Positions 1 to 5,284 are shown, counted from the first letter of the stretch. The stretch: 6,867 nucleotides of DNA from CBDUBH01 sp965365345 (GCA_965365345.1 CBDUBH010000131.1:1-6867), one strand, 5' to 3'. The notes: generated by a model from the sequence alone, not told the origin. Translations and numbers: made by a program.

Positions 1-732
1 TTCATTTTCTTCCAAAGCTAAAGTGCAGGTTGAATAAACAATTTCCGCACCGATTTTTGCCATCCTAATTGCCGAAACCAAAAGTGAAACTTGAACAGCG
101 GCAATATTTTCAACACGATCCAAATTCCACCAATTGCTGACTTCATTTTTCTTTTGCAAAACACCCAAAGCGCTGCAAGGAGCATCAACTAATATTTTAT
201 CAAAATGATTTGCAAAATATTGATGAAGCAATTCACCTTTGCTTGCAATTACTCCGGTATTTATAAAATTCATTCGATCCAAATTATGCACAAGCATTTT
301 CACACGATCAACACTGATTTCATTGGCTACAAGCACGCCTTTGTTATTCATCAGATCTGCAAGCTCGGTAGTTTTTGAACCGGGCGCAGCGCAAAGATCA
401 AGCACAATTTCATTTTGATTTGGATTTAAAACCAGCGGCGGAATCATTGATGATAGACTTTGAATATAATATTTTCCGAGAGCGTGCTCCAAAGTTTTTC
501 CAATGATTTCATTTCCTGAAATTACTTTGTAAACAAGCGGAATAAATTCAATTTTTCCTAACTCAACTCCGTATGAATTTAATTTAGAAATTATTTTTTG
601 TTCATCAGCAGATTTGCTGATACGTATATATTGGAAATGATCTGTACGAATATACTCGCGGTATTTTTCCGCAATTTCTTTTCCGTAAAGATTTTCAAAA
701 TAGTTAAAAATATTTTCGCTAAGTTCTATCAA
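1..732 (-). CDS. RsmB/NOP-family RNA (cytosine-5-)-methyltransferase, C-terminus cut by the window edge
   Basis: This is a SAM-dependent enzyme that methylates cytosine C5 in rRNA or tRNA (NOL1/NOP2/Sun family). The frame is open for 244 codons from 732 to base 1. Visible motifs are the SAM-binding loop DLCAAPGSK (residues 112-120), motif IV VDAPCSALG with Cys186, and motif VI YSTCTLALEEN with Cys236. The two cysteines are the family's catalytic/release pair. A segment YYIQSLSSMIPP before the SAM loop also fits the family. The N-terminal part is about 110 residues. The C-terminal end of the Rossmann domain lies outside the window. The start is inferred: an in-frame TAA lies at 747-745 and the only start-like codon before the conserved region is TTG at 732-730, with no Shine-Dalgarno site. 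The next in-frame ATG would remove about 95 residues. Whether the target is 16S rRNA (RsmB or RsmF) or tRNA cannot be told from this fragment. The family call is secure; the start is moderately so. Confidence 0.9.
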   Translation of the reverse strand, partial: MIELSENIFNYFENLYGKEIAEKYREYIRTDHFQYIRISKSADEQKIISKLNSYGVELGKIEFIPLVYKVISGNEIIGKTLEHALGKYYIQSLSSMIPPLVLNPNQNEIVLDLCAAPGSKTTELADLMNNKGVLVANEISVDRVKMLVHNLDRMNFINTGVIASKGELLHQYFANHFDKILVDAPCSALGVLQKKNEVSNWWNLDRVENIAAVQVSLLVSAIRMAKIGAEIVYSTCTLALEENE

Positions 733-774
733 TTTAGTTGTCTGTTAATAGTTTAAAGTTATTAGTTTATTAGC

Positions 775-803
775 GTCATTCCGGTTTGTCCGGAATCTTT
801 TTT
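775..803 (+). repeat. ATTCCGG palindromic repeat, copy 1
   Basis: Arms ATTCCGG (778-784) and CCGGAAT (790-796) pair perfectly over 7 bp around the loop TTTGT. The copy begins with GTC and ends with C plus six T (798-803), so on the plus strand it has the form of an intrinsic terminator. No plus-strand gene in the window ends upstream of it, so that role is not evident here. It lies about 43 bases upstream of the minus-strand methyltransferase start. Confidence 0.85.
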
Positions 804-808
804 GAATT

Positions 809-837
809 GTCATTCCGAGTTCAGCGAAGGAATCTCT
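809..837 (+). repeat. GTCATTCCGAG...GGAATCT dispersed repeat
   Basis: The element opens with GTCATTCCGAG and closes with AAGGAATCTCT, with short ATTCC/GGAAT inverted ends and a central TTCAGCG. It shares its outer bases with the ATTCCGG palindromes but has a different centre. It begins 5 bases after copy 1, in the same orientation. Confidence 0.6.
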
Positions 838-884
838 ACTTCGTTTTGAAAATTAAAATTGTTTTTAATTTGTTAAGAATTTAG

Positions 885-926
885 AAAAGATTCCTGAAAC
901 CCTTTGGCGCGGCAAACCGGAATGAC
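885..926 (-). repeat. Diverged, expanded palindromic repeat in inverted orientation
   Basis: Read on the minus strand, it starts GTCATTCCGGTTT and ends CAGGAATCTTTT, with a GC-rich centre (CCGCGCC) about 13 bases longer than in the standard element. Its first 13 bases are the exact inverse complement of 775-787. It may be an ATTCCGG element with an insertion or a separate subfamily. Confidence 0.6.
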
Positions 927-994
927 AATAATTATTACTATTATTTATAATCTTTTCTATAAATTAAATATTATATCGATGAATGTAAAAAACA

Positions 995-1025
995 GAGATT
1001 GCCACGCTACGCTCGCAATGACAAA
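995..1025 (-). repeat. GTCATTGCGAGCG...GCAATC dispersed repeat, copy 1
   Basis: On the minus strand the element opens TTTGTCATTGCGAGCG and closes GTGGCAATCTC. ATTGC/GCAAT form inverted ends. It matches the copy at 2888-2923 in both ends but has a shorter centre. Elements of this form are common between genes in AT-rich bacteria; this is general knowledge, not a search result. Confidence 0.75.
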
Positions 1026-1065
1026 TTAATTTATTTTCAAAATGCTTGTTCTTTCTTGCAAATGC

Positions 1066-1092
1066 AAAAAAGATTCCGGACAAGCCGGAATT
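1066..1092 (-). terminator. ATTCCGG palindromic repeat, copy 2, placed as terminator of the 142-residue gene
   Basis: On the minus strand, arms 1091-1085 and 1079-1073 form a perfect 7-bp stem (ATTCCGG/CCGGAAT) with loop CTTGT. C and six T (1071-1066) follow. It begins 57 bases past the stop of the minus-strand 142-residue gene, the correct place and orientation for an intrinsic terminator. It is also a member of the dispersed family, although its outer GTC is lost. Confidence 0.6.
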
Positions 1093-1100
1093 CTAGGATT

Positions 1101-1132
1101 TCCATCTTTCCAATCATTTAATCTTTGAATCT
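1101..1132 (-). repeat. Degenerate 8-bp tandem array (AGATTCAA-like), four units
   Basis: On the minus strand four consecutive octamers read AGATTCAA, AGATTAAA, TGATTGGA and AAGATGGA. The array lies 16 bases past the stop codon of the 142-residue gene. Its first unit is identical to units in the array at 2784-2815, just after galE. Confidence 0.6.
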
Positions 1133-1148
1133 TTTCATTTTTTAATTA

Positions 1149-1577
1149 TTAATATCTTTTCAAGTTCAGCAGATTAAAAATCTCCGATGAAACCGCAGCG
1201 TAATTTTTTTCAGCCGGAAATTTCTTTTTGTAATCAGCTTCTATTTCCTTTAAAATTGAATCTAAATACTTTTCGTAATTTTTTACCGCATCGGAAATTT
1301 CATTTTGCATAATTGGGATTTTAATCTGAACCGGTTTATTTTTGTTTCCGTACAAAATAAATTTCGCTTTTGAAAGATCATCTGCAAGAAAAATTGAATT
1401 TCCGCGCGTGTCAAGAATTTCATAACTTCCGAAAATTTCACCACCCAAAGTAAGTGTAGTGCCGGGCAAATTTAAAATTTCCGTTTGAAAATTTTCAACA
1501 AAATCATCGGGAAATTTTTTGAAATTATCTTTTGAAAGTTTTTCTTTCCAAAACGAAATAAAATCTTTTTCTGTCAT
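1149..1577 (-). CDS. Hypothetical protein, 142 residues
   Basis: I do not recognise this protein. It is a full ORF with ATG at 1577 and the stop ending at 1149. It is lysine-rich and has no signal peptide or membrane segment, so it is probably cytoplasmic. It appears to have three parts: a charged helical start (about residues 1-35), a central part likely rich in beta strands (about 38-90, with TTLTLGGEIFGSYEIL and AKFILYGN), and a charged helical end (about 91-140) that could pair or bind a partner. There is no Shine-Dalgarno site; the leader reads AAATTGAATAAAA, which fits SD-independent initiation. It is transcribed away from galE, across a 230-base AT-rich gap, and is followed by an octamer array and a terminator-like repeat. 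Codon use resembles its neighbours. Coding is likely because the frame is long, with ordinary amino-acid composition in AT-rich DNA; function is unknown. Confidence 0.75.
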   Translation of the reverse strand: MTEKDFISFWKEKLSKDNFKKFPDDFVENFQTEILNLPGTTLTLGGEIFGSYEILDTRGNSIFLADDLSKAKFILYGNKNKPVQIKIPIMQNEISDAVKNYEKYLDSILKEIEADYKKKFPAEKNYAAVSSEIFNLLNLKRY

Positions 1578-1753
1578 TTTTATTCAATTTTAATTAAGGA
1601 AGTAATAATACAAATAAAAGAATTAAAATAAAAAGCCGCAATTTTCCGAAAATGCTTCAATTTCAAATATTTAAATGATGTCAGTTAAAATATTTTTTGC
1701 ACTTTAAAGAATTTTTGCAAATCCGATTATAAAATTTTGCTGATGTTTTATTT

Positions 1754-1785
1754 TTTGAATTTGCATACTTTAAAAGTTAAATTTG
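1754..1785 (+). promoter_or_regulatory. Candidate Bacteroidota-type promoter for galE
   Basis: TTTG at 1754-1757 is followed, after 20 bases, by TAAATTTG at 1778-1785. This fits the TTTG / TAnnTTTG pattern known for the primary sigma factor of Bacteroidota. A sigma70-like reading (TTGAAT at 1755, 17 bases, TAAATT at 1778) falls in the same place. Transcription would begin near 1792 and leave a leader of roughly 15 bases. In such AT-rich DNA a chance match is possible. Confidence 0.4.
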
Positions 1786-1807
1786 TTCAAGAAAATTTGG
1801 AGAAATG

Positions 1808-2782
1808 ATGACCGTACTTGTTACCGGCGGCGCGGGTTATATCGGCTCGCATGTGGTTAGAATGTTATTAAAACAAAATTACGATGTAATTATAATTGAT
1901 AATCTTTCGCGCGGACATATTGAATCTGTTCCTGAAAATGTAATTTTTGAGCAGGTTGATCTGCTTGATGAAAAAAAATTAAACGAAACAATTTCAAAAT
2001 ATAAAATTGATGCTGTAATTCATTTTGCGGCTTTTGCATATGTTGGCGAATCTGTTGAAAATCCAGGACTTTATTATGTTAATAATGTTTCCGGAAGTAT
2101 AAATTTGATCAACGCTTTGAATAAAACCGGTGTGAAGAAATTTGTATTCTCGTCAACTTGCTCACTTTATGGAAATCCGGAAAATGTTCCAATTTCGGAA
2201 AAGGAAAAATTAAATCCGATAAATCCATACGCAAAAACAAAACATCAAATTGAAAATGTTTTGACTGATTTTGATTCTGCTTTCGGAATGAAGCATGTCG
2301 CGTTAAGATATTTCAATGCTGCGGGCGCTGATTTTAACGGAGAAATTGGTGAAAGTCATCAACCGGAACCGCATTTAATTCCTATAGTTTTACAAGTCGC
2401 TTTGGGAAAAAGAGAAAAAGTTTCTATTTTTGGCGATGATTATCCGACTTCTGACGGAACTTGCATCCGCGATTATATTCACGTTTACGATTTAGCTGAT
2501 GCGCATATCAAAGCGCTTCAATATTTGGAAAAAGGAAATGATTCAACCGTAATAAATTTAGGAACGGGAACGGGATATTCTGTAAAAGAAATTATTGATG
2601 TTTCGGAAAAAATAACCGGCAAAAAAATTAAAACTGAAATTTCAGAAAGACGCGCAGGCGATCCTGCAATTTTAGTTGCCGATAATAAGAAAGCAAAAGA
2701 AGTTTTAGGTTGGAATTCGGAATTTGGTTTGGAAGAAGTAATTTCAAGTGCGTGGAACTGGCATCAGAATCAGAAGTATTGA
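1808..2782 (+). CDS. galE: UDP-glucose 4-epimerase
   Basis: This enzyme interconverts UDP-glucose and UDP-galactose with bound NAD in the cytoplasm, supplying galactose for surface glycans. It is an extended short-chain dehydrogenase of 324 residues, close to the usual 330-340. Visible signatures are the NAD-binding loop GGAGYIG (7-13), a cofactor Asp near residue 31, FAAFAYVGES (73-82), the SSTCSLYGNP segment with Thr117 at the position of the catalytic Ser/Thr, the YxxxK pair Tyr141/Lys145, RYFNAAG (167-173), DGTCIRDYIHV (216-226) and RRAGDP near 281-286. Two ATGs lie in tandem at 1805 and 1808. GGAG at 1799-1802 is 5 bases from the second and only 2 from the first, so 1808 is preferred; the 1805 start would add one Met. 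The gene diverges from the 142-residue gene and is followed by 415 bases of repeats, so it is probably a single-gene transcript. GalE is preferred over related UDP-sugar epimerases from the overall pattern, but substrate range is not proven by sequence. Confidence 0.95.
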   Translation: MTVLVTGGAGYIGSHVVRMLLKQNYDVIIIDNLSRGHIESVPENVIFEQVDLLDEKKLNETISKYKIDAVIHFAAFAYVGESVENPGLYYVNNVSGSINLINALNKTGVKKFVFSSTCSLYGNPENVPISEKEKLNPINPYAKTKHQIENVLTDFDSAFGMKHVALRYFNAAGADFNGEIGESHQPEPHLIPIVLQVALGKREKVSIFGDDYPTSDGTCIRDYIHVYDLADAHIKALQYLEKGNDSTVINLGTGTGYSVKEIIDVSEKITGKKIKTEISERRAGDPAILVADNKKAKEVLGWNSEFGLEEVISSAWNWHQNQKY

Positions 2783-2783
2783 A

Positions 2784-2815
2784 AGATTCAAAAATTCAAA
2801 GATTCAAAGATTATA
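2784..2815 (+). repeat. 8-bp tandem array (AGATTCAA), four units
   Basis: Consecutive octamers read AGATTCAA, AAATTCAA, AGATTCAA and AGATTATA. The array starts one base after the galE stop codon. It matches the first unit of the array at 1101-1132 and has the same orientation relative to the preceding gene. Confidence 0.75.
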
Positions 2816-2826
2816 AATATGTAGCT

Positions 2827-2850
2827 GTCATTCCGGCTGGTCCGGAATCT
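2827..2850 (+). repeat. ATTCCGG palindromic repeat, copy 3
   Basis: Arms 2830-2836 and 2842-2848 form a perfect 7-bp stem with loop CTGGT. The outer GTC is present. The usual T tract is replaced by CTGACGG, so this copy, 45 bases after galE, should be a poor intrinsic terminator. Confidence 0.8.
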
Positions 2851-2887
2851 GACGGCAAATCAAATATTTCTTTGGAAGATTTAGAAT

Positions 2888-2923
2888 GTCATTGCGAGCG
2901 AAATGAAATTGAGCGAAGCAATC
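2888..2923 (+). repeat. GTCATTGCGAGCG...GCAATC dispersed repeat, copy 2
   Basis: The element opens GTCATTGCGAGCGAA and closes GAGCGAAGCAATC, with ATTGC/GCAAT inverted ends and an internal near-duplication of GAGCGAA. It is the same family as 995-1025, with a longer centre. A weaker inverted relative (GCGGCAATC ... TGCGATGACAAA) follows at about 2956-2990. Confidence 0.75.
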
Positions 2924-2999
2924 ACTATGCATTTATTTTTTCATAATCAGAGTTCGCGGCAATCAAGTTTGGTAATTTTGCGATGACAAATATTATATT

Positions 3000-3049
3000 G
3001 TCATTTCTACCAATATTTATCGGGACGCCATTAGCGGAGAAAAATTTTT
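3000..3049 (+). repeat. Possible third dispersed element (GTCATTTC...GGAGAAAAATTTTT)
   Basis: It starts GTCATTTC, like the other families, and ends GGAGAAAAATTTTT. Its interior, which includes ATATTTATCGGGACGCC, has no second copy in the window. It is called a repeat only because its ends resemble the other elements and because it sits inside a repeat cluster. Confidence 0.35.
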
Positions 3050-3067
3050 AATGATGTTAAGTTAATT

Positions 3068-3099
3068 AAAAAAGATTCCGGACAAGCCGGAATGACAAA
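3068..3099 (-). repeat. ATTCCGG palindromic repeat, copy 4
   Basis: In minus orientation the arms 3093-3087 and 3081-3075 pair perfectly over 7 bp with loop CTTGT. C and six T (3073-3068) follow, and TTTGTC precedes. It forms a near-tandem pair with copy 5, at a period of 35 bases. Its terminator orientation faces galE, not rfbA. Confidence 0.85.
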
Positions 3100-3109
3100 G
3101 AGGAAAAAT

Positions 3110-3133
3110 ATTCCGGACAAGCCGGAATTACAA
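3110..3133 (-). repeat. ATTCCGG palindromic repeat, copy 5
   Basis: In minus orientation the arms 3128-3122 and 3116-3110 pair perfectly with loop CTTGT. The flank is TTGTA instead of TTGTC, and the tail is ATTTTTCC instead of CTTTTTT. It repeats copy 4 after 35 bases, which suggests a local duplication. Confidence 0.8.
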
Positions 3134-3149
3134 ATTAATTATTTATAAA

Positions 3150-3180
3150 CTGATTGCTGAAAGCTGATAGCTGACAGCTA
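3150..3180 (+). repeat. 7-bp tandem array (CTGANNG), four units, just upstream of rfbA
   Basis: Consecutive heptamers read CTGATTG, CTGAAAG, CTGATAG and CTGACAG, followed by a partial CTA. The array ends 17 bases before the rfbA start and so lies in the likely leader or promoter zone. AGCT steps at unit junctions could allow short hairpins. Confidence 0.75.
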
Positions 3181-3197
3181 AAACAAAAAGGTTCTTT

Positions 3198-4073
3198 ATG
3201 AAAGGAATAATTCTTGCGGGCGGAGCGGGTTCAAGACTTTACCCGATTACAAAAATTTACAGTAAACAATTAACCGTAATTTACGATAAGCCATTAATTT
3301 ATTATCCTCTTTCAATTTTGATGCTCGGCGGAATAAAAGATATATTGATAATTTCAAACAAGGAAACAATTCCGCTTTATCAACAACTTTTCGGTAACGG
3401 AAATCATCTCGGATTAAATATTGAATATGCACTTCAAGATGCGCCTAACGGAATAGCCGAAGCATTTATTTTAGGCGAAAAATTTATCGGCGATGACAGT
3501 GTTACTTTAATTTTAGGCGATAATATTTTCTACGGAAAATTAGATTTCTTTTACCGCGCTTTGAAAAACCAAAATTGCGCAACGGTTTTCGGATATCAGG
3601 TAAATGATCCGGAAAGATACGGAATTGTTGAATTTGATAAAGATGGAAATGTAATTTCGATCGAGGAAAAACCGAAAAATCCAAAATCACATTTTGCCGT
3701 TCCGGGACTTTATGTTTATGATAACCAGGTTGTGGAAATTTCCAAAAACTTAAAACCTTCTGCGCGCGGCGAACTTGAAATTACGGATGTAAATAAAATT
3801 TATCTCGAAAGAAAAAAATTGCGTGTTGAAAAGATCGGACGCGGTGTTGCATGGCTTGATACCGGAACTCCCGAAGCGCTTTTGCAGGCATCAAATTTCT
3901 TTGGCGTAATTGAAGATAGACAAGGTTTGAAAGTTGCTTGCATTGAAGAAATTGCTTACGCAATGAAATTTATTTCGAAAGAACAATTTACAGATCTGGT
4001 AAATTCATTCCCGAAATGTTTTTACAAAGATTATCTGGAAAAAATTTTAAAAGAAGAAATTTCTTTATCATAA
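3198..4073 (+). CDS. rfbA: Glucose-1-phosphate thymidylyltransferase
   Basis: RfbA (RmlA) joins dTTP and glucose-1-phosphate to give dTDP-glucose and pyrophosphate, the first step to dTDP-rhamnose and other dTDP-deoxysugars, in the cytoplasm. The 291 residues are the usual length. Motifs in order: the nucleotide-binding GGAGSRLYPIT (8-18), SKQL and YDKPLIYYPLS (22-39), LGDNIFYG (106-113) with Asp108 as a likely Mg-binding residue, EEKP (156-159), VPGLYVYD (168-175), GELEITDVN (191-199) and WLDTGTPEALLQASNF (219-234) with Asp221 as the second likely metal residue. The usual Leu-Pro after SKQL is Thr-Val here (26-27), an oddity within the signature loop. AAAAGG at 3186-3191 sits 6 bases before the ATG and supports this start. 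A strong terminator follows 20 bases after the stop, so rfbA is probably transcribed apart from the TPR gene. The downstream enzymes RfbB and RfbD are not in the window. Confidence 0.96.
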   Translation: MKGIILAGGAGSRLYPITKIYSKQLTVIYDKPLIYYPLSILMLGGIKDILIISNKETIPLYQQLFGNGNHLGLNIEYALQDAPNGIAEAFILGEKFIGDDSVTLILGDNIFYGKLDFFYRALKNQNCATVFGYQVNDPERYGIVEFDKDGNVISIEEKPKNPKSHFAVPGLYVYDNQVVEISKNLKPSARGELEITDVNKIYLERKKLRVEKIGRGVAWLDTGTPEALLQASNFFGVIEDRQGLKVACIEEIAYAMKFISKEQFTDLVNSFPKCFYKDYLEKILKEEISLS

Positions 4074-4093
4074 ATAAAAAAATCTTTTAAATA

Positions 4094-4134
4094 ATTCCGT
4101 TCCGGTTTTAATTTAATCTGAACGGAATCTTTTT
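4094..4134 (+). terminator. Intrinsic terminator after rfbA
   Basis: ATTCCGTTC (4094-4102) pairs perfectly with GAACGGAAT (4120-4128) over 9 bp, with a 17-base loop, followed by C and five T (4130-4134). It lies 20 bases past the rfbA stop. Its outer stem and tail (GGAATCTTTTT) match the tail of the dispersed ATTCCGG repeats. Confidence 0.85.
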
Positions 4135-4161
4135 ATAATTTCAAATCAAAAATTCAAAAAG

Positions 4162-4185
4162 AATTTTACGGCAAATTTTACGGAA
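4162..4185 (+). repeat. 12-bp tandem duplication upstream of the TPR gene
   Basis: AATTTTACGGCA (4162-4173) is followed directly by AATTTTACGGAA (4174-4185), with one mismatch. It lies 43 bases before the lipoprotein start, where regulatory sites could be, but short AT-rich duplications also arise by chance. Confidence 0.45.
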
Positions 4186-4228
4186 AAATATCAAACTGCA
4201 AAATTCAACTTTATTTATCGGGGTGAAA

Positions 4229-5284
4229 ATGAATAAATATTTTGTTCTTCTTGTATTAAGCGCAACTTTATTCGGATGTGCACCATCGGTCAAAATTCCT
4301 GATCAAACTAAAGAACCAAAAATAAATTATGAAAATGAATATCAGAAAATTCAGGAAGCGGTTGAACTTCACGATAAAGGCAAATTTGAAGAAGCCGTAA
4401 TAATTTATGAGGAAATTTTAGCTCAAAATCCCGATAATGTGGCGGCGCTTTACGAAATTGCTTATTCACTTTCGATGATGGGAAATTATCAAAAAAGTTT
4501 GGAATATGCTTTAAAGGGATTTGAATATAAATCAAATCTTATAGATCAGCTTTATGTTATTGCGGGAAACGATCTTGATCTTTTGGGTCGATCAAAAGAA
4601 GCGGTTTCACTTTATAAAAAGGGAATAAAAAAACATCCTGATGTTTTTATGCTTCATTACAATCTGGCAATTTCTTACATCAATTTAAATAAATTAAAAG
4701 AAGCCGAAGAAAGTTTGATAAACTCAATCAAACTAAATAAATTTCATACTTCAAGCCATTTAGCGCTGGCAAAAGTTTACGGATTTCAGGGGAAACAGGT
4801 TCCGGCACTTTTGCTTTTATTCAGATTTTTAACTTTGGAACCGAATACGCAAAGATCCGGCGAAGCAATTTCATTGATCGATGAACTTTTGAATATGGGA
4901 ATAGATCAAAAAGATGATAAAAATATAAATATAAATCTTTTCGGATCTGAAGAAAATTCGCCGTATTCAACGATTGAAATGATGTTAAGGTTAAATAAAG
5001 TTACTCAACTTACCGATTCAGGCAAAAGCATAGTTGAATTCAGAATTGATGATGTTAGTAAATTAATTTCAATGATACATGAAAATAAAGATGAAAAATT
5101 TACGGATTTTACTGCAAATTATCTTTTTCCGTATTTTTCAAAATTGAATGATACAAAAAATATTGAACCATTTGTTTATTTTATTCATCAATCGGCTGAT
5201 AATAAGGAAATAAGAACTTGGATTCAAAATAATAAAGAAAAAGTAAAAGAATTTTTAACGTGGCACGAAGATTATAAATGGTAA
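4229..5284 (+). CDS. TPR-repeat lipoprotein
   Basis: The 351-residue protein starts with a short signal peptide: Lys3, a hydrophobic run at 4-15, and the lipobox LFGC with the lipidated Cys at 17. Ala follows the Cys; no Asp retention signal is seen, so it is probably exported to the outer membrane facing the periplasm. About five tetratricopeptide repeats follow (roughly 37-70, 71-104, 105-138, 139-172, 173-206), best seen in GKFEEAVIIYEEILAQNPDN and in YNLAISYINLNKLKEAEESL. Residues 207-235 form a further helix and linker. The last ~115 residues (about 237-351) are a charged, probably helical domain that I do not recognise. TPR proteins act as assembly scaffolds; its partner is unknown. The start is ATG 4229, with GGGGTGA at 4220-4226 as ribosome site; an in-frame GTG at 4223 would add two residues but overlaps that site. 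It lies between rfbA and rfbC on the same strand, which hints at a link with polysaccharide export or envelope assembly, but this is inference. Confidence 0.85.
   Translation: MNKYFVLLVLSATLFGCAPSVKIPDQTKEPKINYENEYQKIQEAVELHDKGKFEEAVIIYEEILAQNPDNVAALYEIAYSLSMMGNYQKSLEYALKGFEYKSNLIDQLYVIAGNDLDLLGRSKEAVSLYKKGIKKHPDVFMLHYNLAISYINLNKLKEAEESLINSIKLNKFHTSSHLALAKVYGFQGKQVPALLLLFRFLTLEPNTQRSGEAISLIDELLNMGIDQKDDKNININLFGSEENSPYSTIEMMLRLNKVTQLTDSGKSIVEFRIDDVSKLISMIHENKDEKFTDFTANYLFPYFSKLNDTKNIEPFVYFIHQSADNKEIRTWIQNNKEKVKEFLTWHEDYKW

Larger units (their letters stand above)
733..1148. other. Repeat-rich spacer without genes
   Basis: This 416-base gap lies between the 142-residue gene and the methyltransferase gene, both on the minus strand. 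I found no credible reading frame. It contains two ATTCCGG palindromes, a related GTCATTCCGAG element, a GCGAGCG-type element, a diverged inverted element and an octamer array, each listed separately. A 13-base perfect inverted pair (775-787 with 914-926) brackets part of it. The length and the terminator-like hairpin at 1066-1092 suggest that the two minus-strand genes are transcribed separately. Confidence 0.7.
2783..3197. other. Repeat-rich spacer without genes
   Basis: This gap separates galE from rfbA. An open frame overlapping the galE end (2710-2946) runs through it but encodes only the out-of-frame galE tail and the repeats, so I do not call it a gene. The gap contains an octamer array, three ATTCCGG palindromes, one GCGAGCG-type repeat with a diverged inverted relative near 2950-2989, a third element type at 3000-3049 and a heptamer array directly before rfbA. 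Confidence 0.75.

Noticed and set aside
733..1148. Insertion sequence or transposase remnant
   Set aside because: No frame in the spacer resembles a transposase; only short palindromic elements are present.
1578..1807. Riboswitch or small RNA in the divergent gap
   Set aside because: The gap is AT-rich with no stable GC-containing stems or recognisable conserved core; only the galE promoter candidate is reported.
2710..2946. 78-codon open frame overlapping the galE 3' end
   Set aside because: It is the out-of-frame tail of galE followed by translated repeats (palindrome copy 3 and the GCGAGCG element). It has no independent start signal and no protein-like composition.
775..3133. CRISPR array
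   Set aside because: The repeats are palindromic, in mixed orientation, of several families and irregularly spaced. There are no regular spacers and no cas genes.
3247..3963. Three minus-strand open frames of about 60 codons inside rfbA
   Set aside because: They lie antisense to a secure rfbA coding frame; composition is that of a reversed AT-rich gene and no start signals are seen.
4308..4535. 75-codon minus-strand frame inside the TPR gene
   Set aside because: It is antisense to a well-supported TPR coding region and shows no family features.
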